The position numbers and the translations under genes are program-made. Shown here piece after piece: positions 12,999-24,022 of a stretch of 64,000 nt of DNA; within the stretch, counting starts at the first letter, position 1; the number at the start of each line of letters is the position of its first letter. This DNA comes from Alentia gelatinosa (lineage: Eukaryota > Annelida > Polychaeta > Phyllodocida > Polynoidae): the NCBI GenBank assembly GCA_950022655.1, contig OX465579.1:137215118-137279117 (forward strand). The letters run 5' to 3'. The notes below the pieces were generated by a model. That model saw only the letters and a list, made by a program, of their open reading frames with translations. It had not been told where the DNA came from and made no database searches.

Positions 12999-13152
12999 AA
13001 ATACAATATAGACTGGTTTCAGATAAAAGCGGTTGTATGCTCCTCGGAGTTGACTCTGCGCAATATCCTCGCTCACGCTCGGATATTACTACGTGTGAAC
13101 TCCTCGGAGCATACGGCCGCTTGTATCTGAAACCAGTCAATATTGTGTATTC
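12999..13152. repeat. Palindromic MITE (family P), copy 2
   Basis: Nearly perfect foldback: the left arm (gactggtttcag, aagcgg, gtatgctcctcggagtt) is mirrored by the right arm (aactcctcggagcatac, ccgctt, ctgaaaccagtc). A short loop is centred near 13075. It has no coding capacity. It sits in the intron before collagen exon 16. Confidence 0.75.
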
Positions 13153-13418
13153 ATTCCAGCTTCCGCTCAAGACTTCCCCTGAGTGTCCCACCCGCCTATT
13201 ATCACTATTATCCTATTATGTTTGTTTCCTTTGGTTCAAATTTCAAACGGACGTTTTCAGTCCGCAGATGATTTCTTTGTGATTCTGTTACGCACTGCGT
13301 AGCTGCGTTTACAATCCTCTGTTATGCACCTATACATATATACATGCACATGTATCTCTGGCAATGTGTTGATACAGATAGATATTATGTTAATGCAAAC
13401 TTGGTTTTCTGTTGACAG

Positions 13419-13544
13419 GTTCGAGTGGATTTGATGGGATTCCTGGAACTCCTGGACGTACTGGAGCAGCAGGCAATCCTGGTACACCTGGGCAACCAGG
13501 TGGCACTGGAGCCAACGGAGTGCCGGGGCAACCGGGAGCCACAG
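13419..13544 (+). CDS. Collagen exon 16 (14 Gly-X-Y), GC donor
   Basis: A 126-bp phase 1-1 exon, acceptor tctgttgacag, donor gcaagt after ACA G. This is the second GC-AG intron of the gene and shares the same exon-end sequence as exon 14. Fourteen uninterrupted triplets. Confidence 0.84.
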
Positions 13545-14180
13545 GCAAGTACTTCAAGATGAGAGTCGTCTATTTCCTTTCACCAGCAGTTATTGGGAAA
13601 GATAAGAGACACAACAACCAATCGTGGGTGGTTATTTACAGACAAAGATGACTCCATTAGTGACCAAGGAATAAGGGTGACCTATTGGGTAGCCATGCAG
13701 ACAGCGTTGCATAGACTGTTGGGATGAGTCGAACACTGTTGTTTTGATCACTAATAGCGATCACTTCACAGTAACCTCTTTTATTCATCGCACACCTGAT
13801 ATTTACCAATATGCCTCGCCCTCGAAATGATCGCTATCAATAATTGTAACGACTATAAACACCTCCCCATATTATTTTCTGAATTCAATTATAATTACAG
13901 ATTCATGATGAAGCGATCACGGGAGAGTTTTGTTTTTCAATCATTTTTTTATTATGTGATTTCCGGATTTACCATAGCACATGATTCAGAAATATTTGAT
14001 TCCGGTTTTTAATCGTATACTGTACTAACTTTTACATTAGAGATTACATTAATTAATTACAATAAGGAGGACTCACCTTGGATTTATATACCCTACCTTA
14101 TACCCAGTTATTAAAATCCTAACGCATAGAAACACTACCGCGATTGGCTGCCCTCCTATAACTGTCTGTTTGTTTGGCAG

Positions 14181-14288
14181 GAACCGCTGGCAGCCCGGGC
14201 GCACCGGGTCGTAATGGCGAACCTGGTCTTCAGGGCGTTCCTGGGTCAGACGGCTTCCCTGGAAACCCAGGATTACCGGGACCACTAG
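14181..14288 (+). CDS. Collagen exon 17 (12 Gly-X-Y)
   Basis: A 108-bp phase 1-1 exon, acceptor tgtttggcag, donor gtaagac. Twelve triplets ending GLP GPL. The next intron contains the small TIR element at 14441-14660. Confidence 0.87.
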   Translation, partial: EPLAARAHRVVMANLVFRAFLGQTASLETQDYRDH

Positions 14289-14440
14289 GTAAGACATTCA
14301 CGATTCTCAATGGGAAAAGTAATACCAACTCAATGTTACTTAACTACATGAAATAAATATATGGTATCAGTAGCAAGGCAAAACCCCTGTACCCTGTTCT
14401 GAAGCATTAGACTTGTATACAGAATACTTCTTGTGACATA

Positions 14441-14660
14441 AGGCCCGTTTCCATTGGCCGATTTCCCGTCACAGATTTGTCAGGAACCACCGATGGCACT
14501 CCTGACCCAGAATCGGTCAATGGAAATGGCCCAGCTCGTGAAATGACCCGCAACTTTTTCTGCTTAGATTTTATTCTTTACATTCTGTGGCACAACAGAC
14601 AAACTTTCTGGGTAACTGAAAAAATCTCCGCCGTTTTCGTCGACCAATGGAAACGGGCCT
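14441..14660. mobile_element. Small TIR element, AGGCCCGTTTCC ends
   Basis: Starts aggcccgtttccattggccg and ends with its inverted match (ccaatggaaacgggcct). 220 bp, flanked by ATA on both sides (a probable 3-bp target duplication). No coding capacity. The internal gaatcggtcaatggaaatgg also repeats part of the end sequence. Non-autonomous DNA transposon. Confidence 0.7.
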
Positions 14661-15155
14661 ATAGAGAGACTTGGCCTAAGAGCAGGGTCTGAAACAGACA
14701 ATCAATTAAGGGCGAGCCTCTATCGGAATCTAGATACTAAGAAAAAAATATCTTCACTTTTCTCTTTACCTAAAAAAAGCCACTGGAGTCCATGCTTCAG
14801 GATTTTCTTTAGTTAGTTGGGATCAGGTTTCAGTTTGCTGTTTCATTGATTCAAAACCGCTTTCGAAATCTTCATTGTGCAAATACAATGAGCAATGTTC
14901 TTTTGGATCGCATCATAACTATATTGACATTTACATTCAATCGAAAATCTAGGGAACCTTTCACCTATGTCACTAAAAATGTGATGTTGTAAAAGGTAGC
15001 GATACAACGTGAAAACGATACCACGCGACACGGTCTGATATTACTGGTGCAACGCTTTTCCCATATTTCTTGGAGCAACTTACCCCTGCTGATGATTATT
15101 GTCTGGTGGCTTCCCATATTTGATGAATATATATATATACATATGTTCGTTAAAG

Positions 15156-15434
15156 GTGCGTCGGGAGCTCCTGGACTGCCCGGCACCAACGGACGAGACG
15201 GAGCACCAGGATTCCCAGGCGGCCCCGGTCAGACGGGTGCCCCTGGAGGTCCAGGGTCCCCTGGAGCCAGGGGTACGCCTGGTGGACCTGGTCGGGACGG
15301 TCAGCCTGGTGCACCCGGCTTCCCTGGACAGGCTGGCCGGAATGGAAACCCTGGATCACCAGGCAATGCAGGTGCCCCCGGAGGCTCTGGCCTTCCTGGA
15401 CGGGACGGACAGACGGGTCCTGTTGGTTTCCCAG
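15156..15434 (+). CDS. Collagen exon 18 (31 Gly-X-Y)
   Basis: A 279-bp phase 1-1 exon. The acceptor gttaaag has a poor pyrimidine tract; the donor is gtaagag. Thirty-one uninterrupted triplets, notable for recurrent GRD (four times), giving more charge than neighbouring exons. Confidence 0.87.
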
Positions 15435-15544
15435 GTAAGAGCAATCTGTGTATGCTAGTCTGTATTTTTCTCTTATATGCATATACATGTATGCGTTTTT
15501 ACCCAAAGAGGGTTTTTTTCTCCTTATCATGCTATAGTGTCTTT

Positions 15545-16045
15545 ATGTAAATCATTTGTATCTTGTCGTCTGTATTGGTATTTCTATGTAATATTCCTGA
15601 ATGTTATTTGATATTTAGTGTACTTACGTAGTTGACCCTTATGCTCTATAATATTTGCGATATATTCATGTACCTGTCTGGAAGTCTGTGTGACATTATC
15701 ATGCATTCATGTAACCTTATTGTACGTTCTGTTATATTTACAGTAATTGTCCTGAATATTATGTAATATTTACGGCATATCCATGGCACTATCTTGTCTG
15801 TTCTGTGATATTAGTGGTATTTGTTTGAAACAATCTTGTATATTTTGTAATATCTACGGTATCAAAATCTAACTTCCTGTATGATCTGTGATAGATCCGA
15901 AAAAGCAATCAACTGCCTACTGTAATATCTGTGGCGTGCTTCTGTAACTTTCCCCTGTGCTGTGCGATATTTATGGAGTATTCATATATAACCTTTCTGT
16001 AGAATCTGGGTTATTGACAATGTATTCATGCAGTTTCCGTATCTT
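15545..16045 (+). repeat. Degenerate ~45-55-bp tandem repeat filling an intron
   Basis: Roughly ten diverged units with the core tctgtaatatttacggtat followed by attcatgtaacctt. It occupies almost the whole intron between collagen exons 18 and 19. Confidence 0.6.
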
Positions 16046-16055
16046 CTCTATATAG

Positions 16056-16163
16056 GACAGCCCGGTAGAGATGGCAATGCGGGTAATCAAGGTGAACCTG
16101 GCCCAGATGGTCTTCCAGGAGCGCCTGGTAATAATGGCGCCCCTGGATTCCCCGGAAATGCAG
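16056..16163 (+). CDS. Collagen exon 19 (12 Gly-X-Y)
   Basis: A 108-bp phase 1-1 exon, acceptor ctctatatag, donor gtatgga. Twelve triplets beginning GQP GRD and ending GFP GNA, Asn-rich. The intron upstream is filled by a degenerate tandem repeat. Confidence 0.85.
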
Positions 16164-16652
16164 GTATGGAGTGAACGACATTATCATAATCCATCATCGT
16201 CTCTATAGATGCATATGATGTACAATTGACAGTCATCCCCAATAGTATTACCTGCTGTTGTGGCGTAAAATCGCATAAACCAAGCGACTCATCCCATCAA
16301 CCAACCGAGTCATCCCATCGACCAACTTTCTCATGACTGCCGGTTTTTTTATTTGAGGCATCTCACAGTTGTGACTGCTGAGCCTCCTGGTAATATGCAT
16401 GTTTAAAATAAGATTTATCTTTTCTATGTAAGTATAGTTGTACCAGGAAACATGTGTCTGATCCGAATAATCATAAAATATTTATTGGTTAAAGATTAAT
16501 CACCACCAGTCTCAACGACCATCTCCATTGGCCTACGGATCGAAAGGTTCAAGGTTCAAGCATTGGTGATGTGTTTTCCTGTAGGTCCGTCATCATAATC
16601 TCATAGAAAACACTACTCCATGGGGTTCACAATAGCTCCCTCTGACTTACAG

Positions 16653-16931
16653 GACCAACAGGAGCGACAGGACGGCCTGGAGGTCCAGGCCCTAATGGAT
16701 CCCCGGGCAGGGCAGGAGCACCCGGTGCACCCGGCAACGCCGGTAACGATGGAGCGCCAGGGGCGACTGGTCTTGCGGGAGGGCCAGGGCTACCGGGAGG
16801 TGTCGGCGCCACCGGACCCGGTGGATTTCCGGGCCGCCCAGGTCTACCCGGTCAGCCGGGTCAGCCAGGTCCATCCGGAAACGCAGGCCGTGGCGGAATA
16901 CCGGGCTCTGTGGGAGCAACCGGACCCGCGG
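16653..16931 (+). CDS. Collagen exon 20 (31 Gly-X-Y)
   Basis: A 279-bp phase 1-1 exon, acceptor ctgacttacag, donor gtaagtt. Thirty-one uninterrupted triplets, including GQP twice in a row and GFP GRP. Antisense open frames over it are shadows. Confidence 0.88.
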
Positions 16932-17691
16932 GTAAGTTGGCGTGTTTTCCCACTTGGCATAATTCAGTTGGGCAGTTGTGGGAATCTCTACCCTATCAAC
17001 TACATGAGAAGGAAAATCAACTATTGATTTCTGCTGGCAAGGAGAGAGTGGAGAAAAATGGAGGAATGTAATAATGTATGATTAGCCGATGCTATTGATA
17101 ACGTTTATAGATTGAATATATTGTAGTATAAGTAATATTGATTTGTTGCGCAAATTAAATTACAGCGGTACTGCAACCATTGAATATTAGTGATCGTATC
17201 GAGAGTCCAACTGCATCACAAGAAATGTGAACTACATGCAGATATTTGTTCTTCAATTGATTATATACAACGACCTGACAATGCTGTACAAGCTAGAAAA
17301 CGAGATGATAATTTCGTTCGTACAGAACGAGACTTTTAGGCCGACTTCCGTACGACCCGTAAATTACCATCGAGTTTCGTGGTTTGTACAAGCATGGTCG
17401 GTGATTCTATATTTACCATATAACCGAAATTGACAAAACAAATCAATTTAATCTGACCTAGAAGGAGCAGTGTTTCGTATTTTACCGTACGGAACAGTGT
17501 TTTATTAGGGGTAGGATTAATGTAAATACAAACGCGCCATAGTGGCGTATTCCTGCAGCTAGATGTATTGAACAGCATCGAAAGCACAGTGAGGTAGCAG
17601 GGAAACTGCATTCACATTACAAACTGGCATTTACCATTCAGTGTTATCACCCTTTGGCAAAGTAGAACCGCCTTCGTATCAAATGTTGCAG

Positions 17692-17799
17692 GAGCTGCTG
17701 GATTACCTGGTGCCAGCGGAGATACAGGTTCACCTGGTACTAGTGGTTTTCCGGGTCGCGATGGCCAGCCTGGTGCTCCGGGAGGACCTGGCAGTAGAG
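17692..17799 (+). CDS. Collagen exon 21 (12 Gly-X-Y)
   Basis: A 108-bp phase 1-1 exon, acceptor aaatgttgcag, donor gtaagtt. Twelve triplets, with GFP GRD GQP in the middle and ending GGP GSR. The following intron opens with a TCTG/TC microsatellite. Confidence 0.87.
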
Positions 17800-17876
17800 G
17801 TAAGTTGATTGAAATATGGCCCGAAAACGCGAGATATATTTTTTCCATTAATGTCCCAAAGGTTTACCCTTAGCTT

Positions 17877-17987
17877 TCTCTGTCTCTCTGTCTCTGTATG
17901 TCTGTCTGTCTCTGTCTCGCTGTCTTTGTCTCTCTGTCTCTGTCTGTCCGTCTATCTGTCTCTCTCTCTCATTATCTCTCTCTGTGC
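17877..17987 (+). repeat. Pyrimidine microsatellite (TCTG/TC)n
   Basis: Imperfect tctg and tctc repeats just after collagen exon 21. The Leu/Ser/Cys-rich open frame over it is an artefact. Confidence 0.9.
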
Positions 17988-18484
17988 CTCCTTAAGTTTC
18001 TATGCTGCCACCCCTTCCCCCAATAGTATCCCAACTACTAATCTACAGTGTACCATATCTGAGACAATCAAATAGGTACATGTAGATATGTTTACCACAG
18101 CAGAAGACGGTGAAGAAACAGAATGACCAATCAAATAGAATATTCAGAAATTCATATGGCAGAGTCATATGACCTTTCCTACAAATGCCAACCCCAGATC
18201 AACTAAAGGACCACTCCCAAACAGCTGTTTTCACTGTTATGGCTTTTTGTTAAATGTAATGTACTTTTATATATTCGTACTTATACTTGGAAGAACCCCA
18301 TATTGTAATGGCTAATGCAAAATTTTGTCCTTAGATTACCACTTGAATTTACCCCCCCCCCCCCCAAAAAAAATTGTTTAATGACCGTCGTCGTAGCTAC
18401 TTCATTCCATCGCATTAGACCTACGAACTGCTACGTTGAAAATGCAATCTGTGAAATCTCAGCTATAATGCCATCTCCCTGCAG

Positions 18485-18610
18485 GAGCGACTGGGCGGCC
18501 TGGAGCCCCGGGACAAAGAGGAGCCACAGGTCCACCTGGTAATTTCGGCAGAGACGGATCCCCCGGGCCCAATGGTCCGGCCGGCGTAACTGGAGCGCGA
18601 GGCCTAGATG
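18485..18610 (+). CDS. Collagen exon 22 (14 Gly-X-Y)
   Basis: A 126-bp phase 1-1 exon, acceptor ctccctgcag, donor gtaagtg. Fourteen triplets ending GAR GLD. The downstream intron carries a SINE-like insertion with a perfect 15-bp duplication (18751-18931). Confidence 0.87.
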
Positions 18611-18765
18611 GTAAGTGATCTGTCAACATATTCACGTCAGATGCTAATTAGTATGTAGGTAGATAAAAAAAACTAACAGGTGGTAAATTGTCGATCATTG
18701 TCATCCCCTCTGACCTCGGGTCCCTTACTTATGCTCCATTTATCATGCTATAAATTGTATTATGG

Positions 18766-18916
18766 TATGTAGAACGTGGCTGACAGCTTGGAGCGACTGC
18801 TGGTAAGTGACCGGGTTTTGTTTTCTCAACCTGGAAAAAAAAAATTCTGTTCGAACGCGTTAACAGATCCCACCAGATCGCGCAACGCCACCGAGAGGAG
18901 AGATTTTAATACCAAA
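18766..18916 (-). mobile_element. SINE-like insertion S, copy 1, with 15-bp TSD
   Basis: A 151-bp insert bounded by a perfect direct repeat taaattgtattatgg (18751-18765 and 18917-18931). Read on the minus strand it has a B-box-like gcgttcgaacag, then a run of ten T, then ccagcagtcgctccaagctg. A close relative lies at 52788-52896, also with a perfect duplication. The long duplication implies LINE-type target-primed insertion, so it is called a SINE. The family is not recognised. Confidence 0.75.
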
Positions 18917-19258
18917 TAAATTGTATTATGGATGTCCTTGGAATCATCTCATTATTCCACTTTGCTATGGTGAACATAACTAATATTCTGTATGTAGATG
19001 TTATTTGCAATTTTGTAACAAATTGTGAAATCAATAAAAGCTGCATAAAAGTACAGATCAATGCCAACGTTTTTGATGTAAATCCAAAATCATGTCTGGA
19101 TTATTTATGTCTGGTTTTAATTAACTCATTTCATTCATTTTCTTTATCTTTGATCGATCTTGTTATAGTAATGGAATAATTCTACTATATGTATACATTG
19201 TGACACTTGCAATGCTGAAAATGTCAAATATTAAAGCATGTTGCATTGTTGTCTTCAG

Positions 19259-19366
19259 GACTGCCTGGTGGCCCTGGTGCACCAGGACCGGATGGTATTC
19301 CAGGAGAACCAGGGCGACCTGGAGGTAATGGTATATCTGGTTCACCCGGACGTGATGGCCAACCAG
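19259..19366 (+). CDS. Collagen exon 23 (12 Gly-X-Y)
   Basis: A 108-bp phase 1-1 exon, acceptor gttgtcttcag, donor gtaagta. Twelve triplets including GEP GRP and ending GRD GQP. The 1.3-kb intron that follows holds a 295-bp TIR element (20097-20391). Confidence 0.87.
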
Positions 19367-20096
19367 GTAAGTAAACACCATGCCTGTATGCTGGCCGATA
19401 ATCTATGGTCATATATGAGTAATAAACAATGACATATAAATTGGGCACGTTAGTAAAGAGTGATTTCAAATTTGTTTAGACTGTAATAGCAGCAGTCCTA
19501 AAACTTCTCTCATTTTTGTGTAAGCTATGTTCATATACTATACTATACTCAAGTCCTCAAAAGATCAATGCAATTCGTCAGTCAGCAAATCGGTACCATC
19601 ATTGTTAAATGTTAGATGGTTTGCAGCATAGCTCTACTGAGATTTACGACAAGTATTTCCTCCAAGGACCATTGACTAAATGGGGAACATCTAATGATAC
19701 TACATCAATAAAAATAGTGTGCAAATCAATTTACACTGGGCCCAACAAAAATATCACTCAAATAAAACAACAGATTTCATATGAATTACCCAAATAACCT
19801 ATTTATCTCACCGAAAGGTATGAACACAATGGAATAATTCATGCGTTATATTCTTATGCGTTATCTGAGAGAGTGGTAAAGGTTATCGCCATGACCAAAT
19901 CAACCATCGTACATACTACTTACATAGTGCTCAGGTTGGCTCCAACTGTATACCTGTGCTGCTACCTTGCGATGAAGACAAGTCAATCAGAAGCTATCGC
20001 TTCTGTAATCAGTGTGAGGTAGTGGTGCATCAGCTGGAAACCACGAGATGTCTCCGTCTGCAATTGCAGCTATTACTAATACTAGTGCTATTACTC

Positions 20097-20391
20097 TAAG
20101 GCCTGGCGTCCACCTACTACGATAGATATTTAGACCTACCGATATGACACCGATACAAAAAGCAAATATCGGAGACATATCGGGAAGTTGCAAAATCGTA
20201 GACATATATTATATGTCTAGACGTGCCAATCCACCATGCATTATATAGGGTTTTTATCGGTGTGTAATCGCAGGAACGTGGTCAACTGCCCCGATATTAG
20301 GTGACCTTCCGACGCGATTTTGATTTTGTATCGGGAGGTGCATCGTAGACCATATCGGTGCCATATCGTAGTAGGTGGACGCCGGGCCTTA
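20097..20391. mobile_element. TIR element T1, copy in intron
   Basis: Ends are inverted repeats of about 28 bases with one mismatch (left begins taaggcctggcgtccaccta). TA flanks both sides, as for Tc1/mariner-like insertions. 295 bp, non-coding, rich in tatcgg/ccgata motifs. Related to the element at 51118-51521. Confidence 0.75.
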
Positions 20392-20651
20392 CAGGTGTGC
20401 CTCACTGAGTGTACTCATTAGTCAATATGTCTATTTTGAATACATGTATCCAGATCTGAGGGTCATTAGTTACCTAGCTGTGAGAGTAGTTGAGGGCTGT
20501 ATCTAAAGTGATAACTGGGTGTTTGTGAATGATTACAGACATCATGAATACCGCCTTGTGGAATAGTGAGAAGAAACTTTGTAAAGGGTGTATTGTATAT
20601 TGACACAAATTAGGGATTTTAATCAACTTCCATTTCTCCTTTCCTTTAAAG

Positions 20652-20912
20652 GTCCTGGTGGTGCATCCGGAGCGCGTGGTCAGCCTGGGTCATCAGGACG
20701 GCCCGGGCGGCCAGGCGGTCCAGGAGAGCAGGGACCCAACGGTGCACCCGGTGCTCCTGGAGTAGATGGACAGCCGGGAGTCCCCGGGGGCCCCGGTATG
20801 ACGGGGGCCAACGGGAGGCCGGGAGACGCCGGCCCCCCAGGTAACCCCGGACGGCCTGGACAAGCCGGAGAACCCGGACCGGATGGAGGCCCAGGACAAA
20901 CTGGACCAAATG
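20652..20912 (+). CDS. Collagen exon 24 (29 Gly-X-Y)
   Basis: A 261-bp phase 1-1 exon, acceptor tttcctttaaag. Twenty-nine triplets, the GC-richest collagen exon. The donor gttggt is weak; it was chosen because the length is then a multiple of nine and the phase is kept. A better-looking gtaacc lies inside at 20841 but would remove in-frame triplets; it could be an alternative donor, since it also keeps phase 1. Confidence 0.8.
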
Positions 20913-21783
20913 GTTGGTGTATTTGACCCTCCCTCGGCCTGCTCCCACTTCTATGAATCCTTCATATAAAAATGCTGAAAATTAGCTTCTCTAAATGTTC
21001 TATTTATGACGAGGAAAGGGCAATTTTGATTTGGACACCATCTTATGCAGTCTGTTATAGGAATTCAATTGTGATCACCCATGTACCATTATGCGTTCTA
21101 CGATAACACTGGCAACACGGTTCCAACAGAAAGGGTGTGTCGTAGGTTTGTTGTATGCTTTTCGGCAATATCAAACCTGTTACAAATATCAAACAGCATA
21201 CACGAGCGACCTTTAAAACAGACACAATAAACCTGTTGATTTGTAAAGTACTACTTATCTTCATTACACTTTATATATCTGGAATCATACTCGTATCAGT
21301 GCATTGTTTCTGATGAAACTGTTGGTATTTTATATGTAGTGCATAGCCTATAGCACTACCTCAATGGACCGTCATATCGCTACATTATAATTATAAGATA
21401 GATGGTGAAACCACCGTTATTGTACTACTGTTGGAACCAAGGAATCCTGCTGATTAGAGCGAACATGTGAACAGTAATGAATACAGAGGGTGCTTTCATA
21501 GACTCATACGCCCGCTATAGGACGTTTACAGGACCACGCTCGGTCACGTGACCCTCAGTCTTCACTTCGAACTTTCTCTCAAGAAGACGTTTAAATTGTT
21601 TATTTCAATTTTCAAATTTCATGTTACCAATTTTAATACATCTCGTAATACCTCCTCATGGTATTACACAACGGTATTACTATACTCAATTGTTATACTA
21701 CGTATAAATTGTCCAAAGTATAATAAATACCATACACTATAATTCGCTCTCTAGTTAATCATTATACTTACCGTGATACACAG

Positions 21784-21900
21784 GCTTACCCGGCGACTCC
21801 GGTTCTCCGGGACCGAGAGGACAGGATGGTGTCACCGGACCCAACGGCATTCCAGGACGGCCGGGCTTCCCAGGTGCACCAGGCAGGACAGGGGTGCTAG
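21784..21900 (+). CDS. Collagen exon 25 (13 Gly-X-Y)
   Basis: A 117-bp phase 1-1 exon, acceptor gatacacag, donor gtacgta. Thirteen triplets beginning GLP GDS; the first Gly codon is G^GC. It ends GRT GVL, with a hydrophobic Y position. Confidence 0.86.
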   Translation, partial: AYPATPVLRDREDRMVSPDPTAFQDGRASQVHQAGQGC

Positions 21901-22431
21901 GTACGTATACTGGGTTCAAGAATAATTGTATTTATTCATGTATCGTCTATTGGCCATGAATTTACAATTGTCATTGATATGTCCAGAATGAGGGTAAAGT
22001 ATGGCATTTTAGGATATTCACCCTTTAGAGAAATGTGTATCATTAACGGTCAAATGATGCATAATGATCGTAATAATCTCGATATCATTTCTATCAACCC
22101 CTAAAGGTAGAATTAAAACATACACAGCTTGTTTGCCCTCTACCTTCGATAATGGAATATACGAAATATAATGGTCTTTTCCTTGGATCATCAACAAGGA
22201 TTTACATATTTCAATAAGTACATGAATTATAGTCTTAAAAATATCATTAAATGGCTTTGAGCAAAGTGTGGGTGGGATATAGATCTAAATTCAAATTTAA
22301 TAGAACTTCTTAATTTCGTGGAGACATTTTTCAACCCTAGGATTTTATGATGCCTGCCATAAGTTATAGGAATAGTAAAGGAAATACTGCCTAAAATTTC
22401 ATTGAAGGACGTCGTTTCTTGATGCTTTCAG

Positions 22432-22539
22432 GTGCCCGTGGACCTCCCGGGTCGGCCCCGGGCCGCTCAGGCATTCCCGGATTCCCCGGTCGCCCAGGAC
22501 GGACAGGAGCATCCGGTCTACCCGGAACTCCCGGCGTTA
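22432..22539 (+). CDS. Collagen exon 26, contains the first helix imperfection
   Basis: A 108-bp phase 1-1 exon, acceptor atgctttcag, donor gtaagta. The third triplet has one extra residue (GSAP), the first break in register in the window. After eight further triplets the exon ends GV plus the first base of an Asn codon, so the exon boundary no longer splits a Gly codon. Confidence 0.86.
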
Positions 22540-23139
22540 GTAAGTACTAACTTACATCTAATTATATGGCTATTCATATTTACATATTTCACAGTGTTTA
22601 CCCATGCATTATGTTATGCAAAAATCTATTCATCTGTATCACCAGAGATTTTTTTCTTTTATTACAATGACCTGCCGATATCAGAAATGTCCATTATTCA
22701 GTGATAGAAGAAAATCCATAACATATGAAACTTGGCCACACCCTTAGAACTATACCCCGGTCAAAGCCTGGAGACATCAGGCTACTCATAGGCCGCTGTC
22801 AGGCCGGCAAGAGGCCTGAAGCATAATGGTGATACCGTTAACTAACAGTCTATGGGTAACCCATAACCAAACGGAGTCCCTGGTAGCTAAAATAAGTATT
22901 GGATCTTACACATAAAACAACGTTGCCTTCTAGTCGTTAAAACTCCCAAAATTGTAGCAGATATACAGATCAACTTAATTCATGATCATGACTTAGTCAT
23001 GACGTATTTTTAATTACTCTTTTTTTCGTCATCGCACTGTTGTGACCGTATCGATAGATTGATATTCTGACCATTGCATAAAAGAGTTCTTTTTATCTAC
23101 CCCATCTGTATACTGCATGTTGCTTCTTGTCAATTCTAG

Positions 23140-23199
23140 ATAACGTAGGACCACCCGGACCACCTGGACGTCCAGGCGCTCCAGGTACAGGAGGAATGG
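23140..23199 (+). CDS. Collagen exon 27, end of the triple helix
   Basis: A 60-bp phase 1-1 exon, acceptor caattctag, donor gtgagtt. Encodes NNV, then GPP GPP GRP GAP GTG and GM, ending in a split Gly codon. It is the only collagen exon not a multiple of nine, and it closes the helix with a GPP GPP clamp. Confidence 0.83.
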
Positions 23200-23887
23200 G
23201 TGAGTTGATTTTATTATTATCAGCATTGTCATGAGGATTATCAAACGGAAACAGTGTCCCTTGTCTTCGTGCATGGAAAATACGCGGTAAAATCGGCGAT
23301 CAGAAGATGGGTAGACTATTCTCGTAATACATATACCTTATCATGTCGGCATTATGCCTTATCTCAATGCCGATCTCATACCTTGTAAGGAAATCGGAAA
23401 TTATAATAAAATGAAATTCCACTTAGTATCACGAACCAGTCTTCCAAAATCAGTATCAATCCTTACTATAGATGTTCTTCTCTAGTTTATCTTTTTGGCC
23501 TAAATAGGATATGTGTGAACTATAACCTATTCTAATAGTGTTTGGTAAAAAAGATGATAACTAGGCTATAGTTTACAATTAAGTTAATGATGTGATAAGA
23601 AGCCATTTAAGTCTATATTCTGCTCAATGATAATCACCAAGGAAATCTTGTTGAGATAGCCGGGCGCTATCTATGTACTGTTTTCTGTCGTCATACTTCT
23701 GCGGTATTTCCAAATGTATACACTTCCAATGAGACAAATATACAGTTTAGAATGATAAGTGAATTCGTCTGAAACAGTTCAATTGCAGAAAATTGTGTGT
23801 ATTTCTTTGTAAGTTCTCCAGGCCACAGCATCATTGTCGTCAATATGTAATTTGTGCATGTTTCCATTCTTACTCTTTGTTTCTCAG

Positions 23888-24022
23888 TGACGGAGAATGA
23901 ATGTTTGGTGAATAACGGCGGCTGTCAGCAACAATGTGTGGACCTGTACGACACTCACTACTGTATCTGCAATGCTGGCTACACCATAGCCATCGACAGA
24001 AACAACCCTCCTTTCTGCCCTG
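23888..24022 (+). CDS. EGF-like domain 1 exon
   Basis: A 135-bp phase 1-1 exon, acceptor gtttctcag, donor gtaagtc. It encodes one EGF-like module with six cysteines in the usual order: NEC, NGGC, QQQC, HYC, IC and a final C. The leading TENEC and NGGC resemble calcium-binding EGF modules, but the usual aspartate before the first Cys is replaced. It joins the collagen directly to the VWA region, like the EGF spacers of matrilin-type proteins. Confidence 0.88.

Noticed and set aside
17809..18075. Ser/Leu/Cys-rich frame
   Set aside because: Translation of a TCTG/TC microsatellite.
20646..20948. Minus-strand frames over collagen exon 24
   Set aside because: Antisense shadows of a GC-rich Gly-X-Y exon; no domain.
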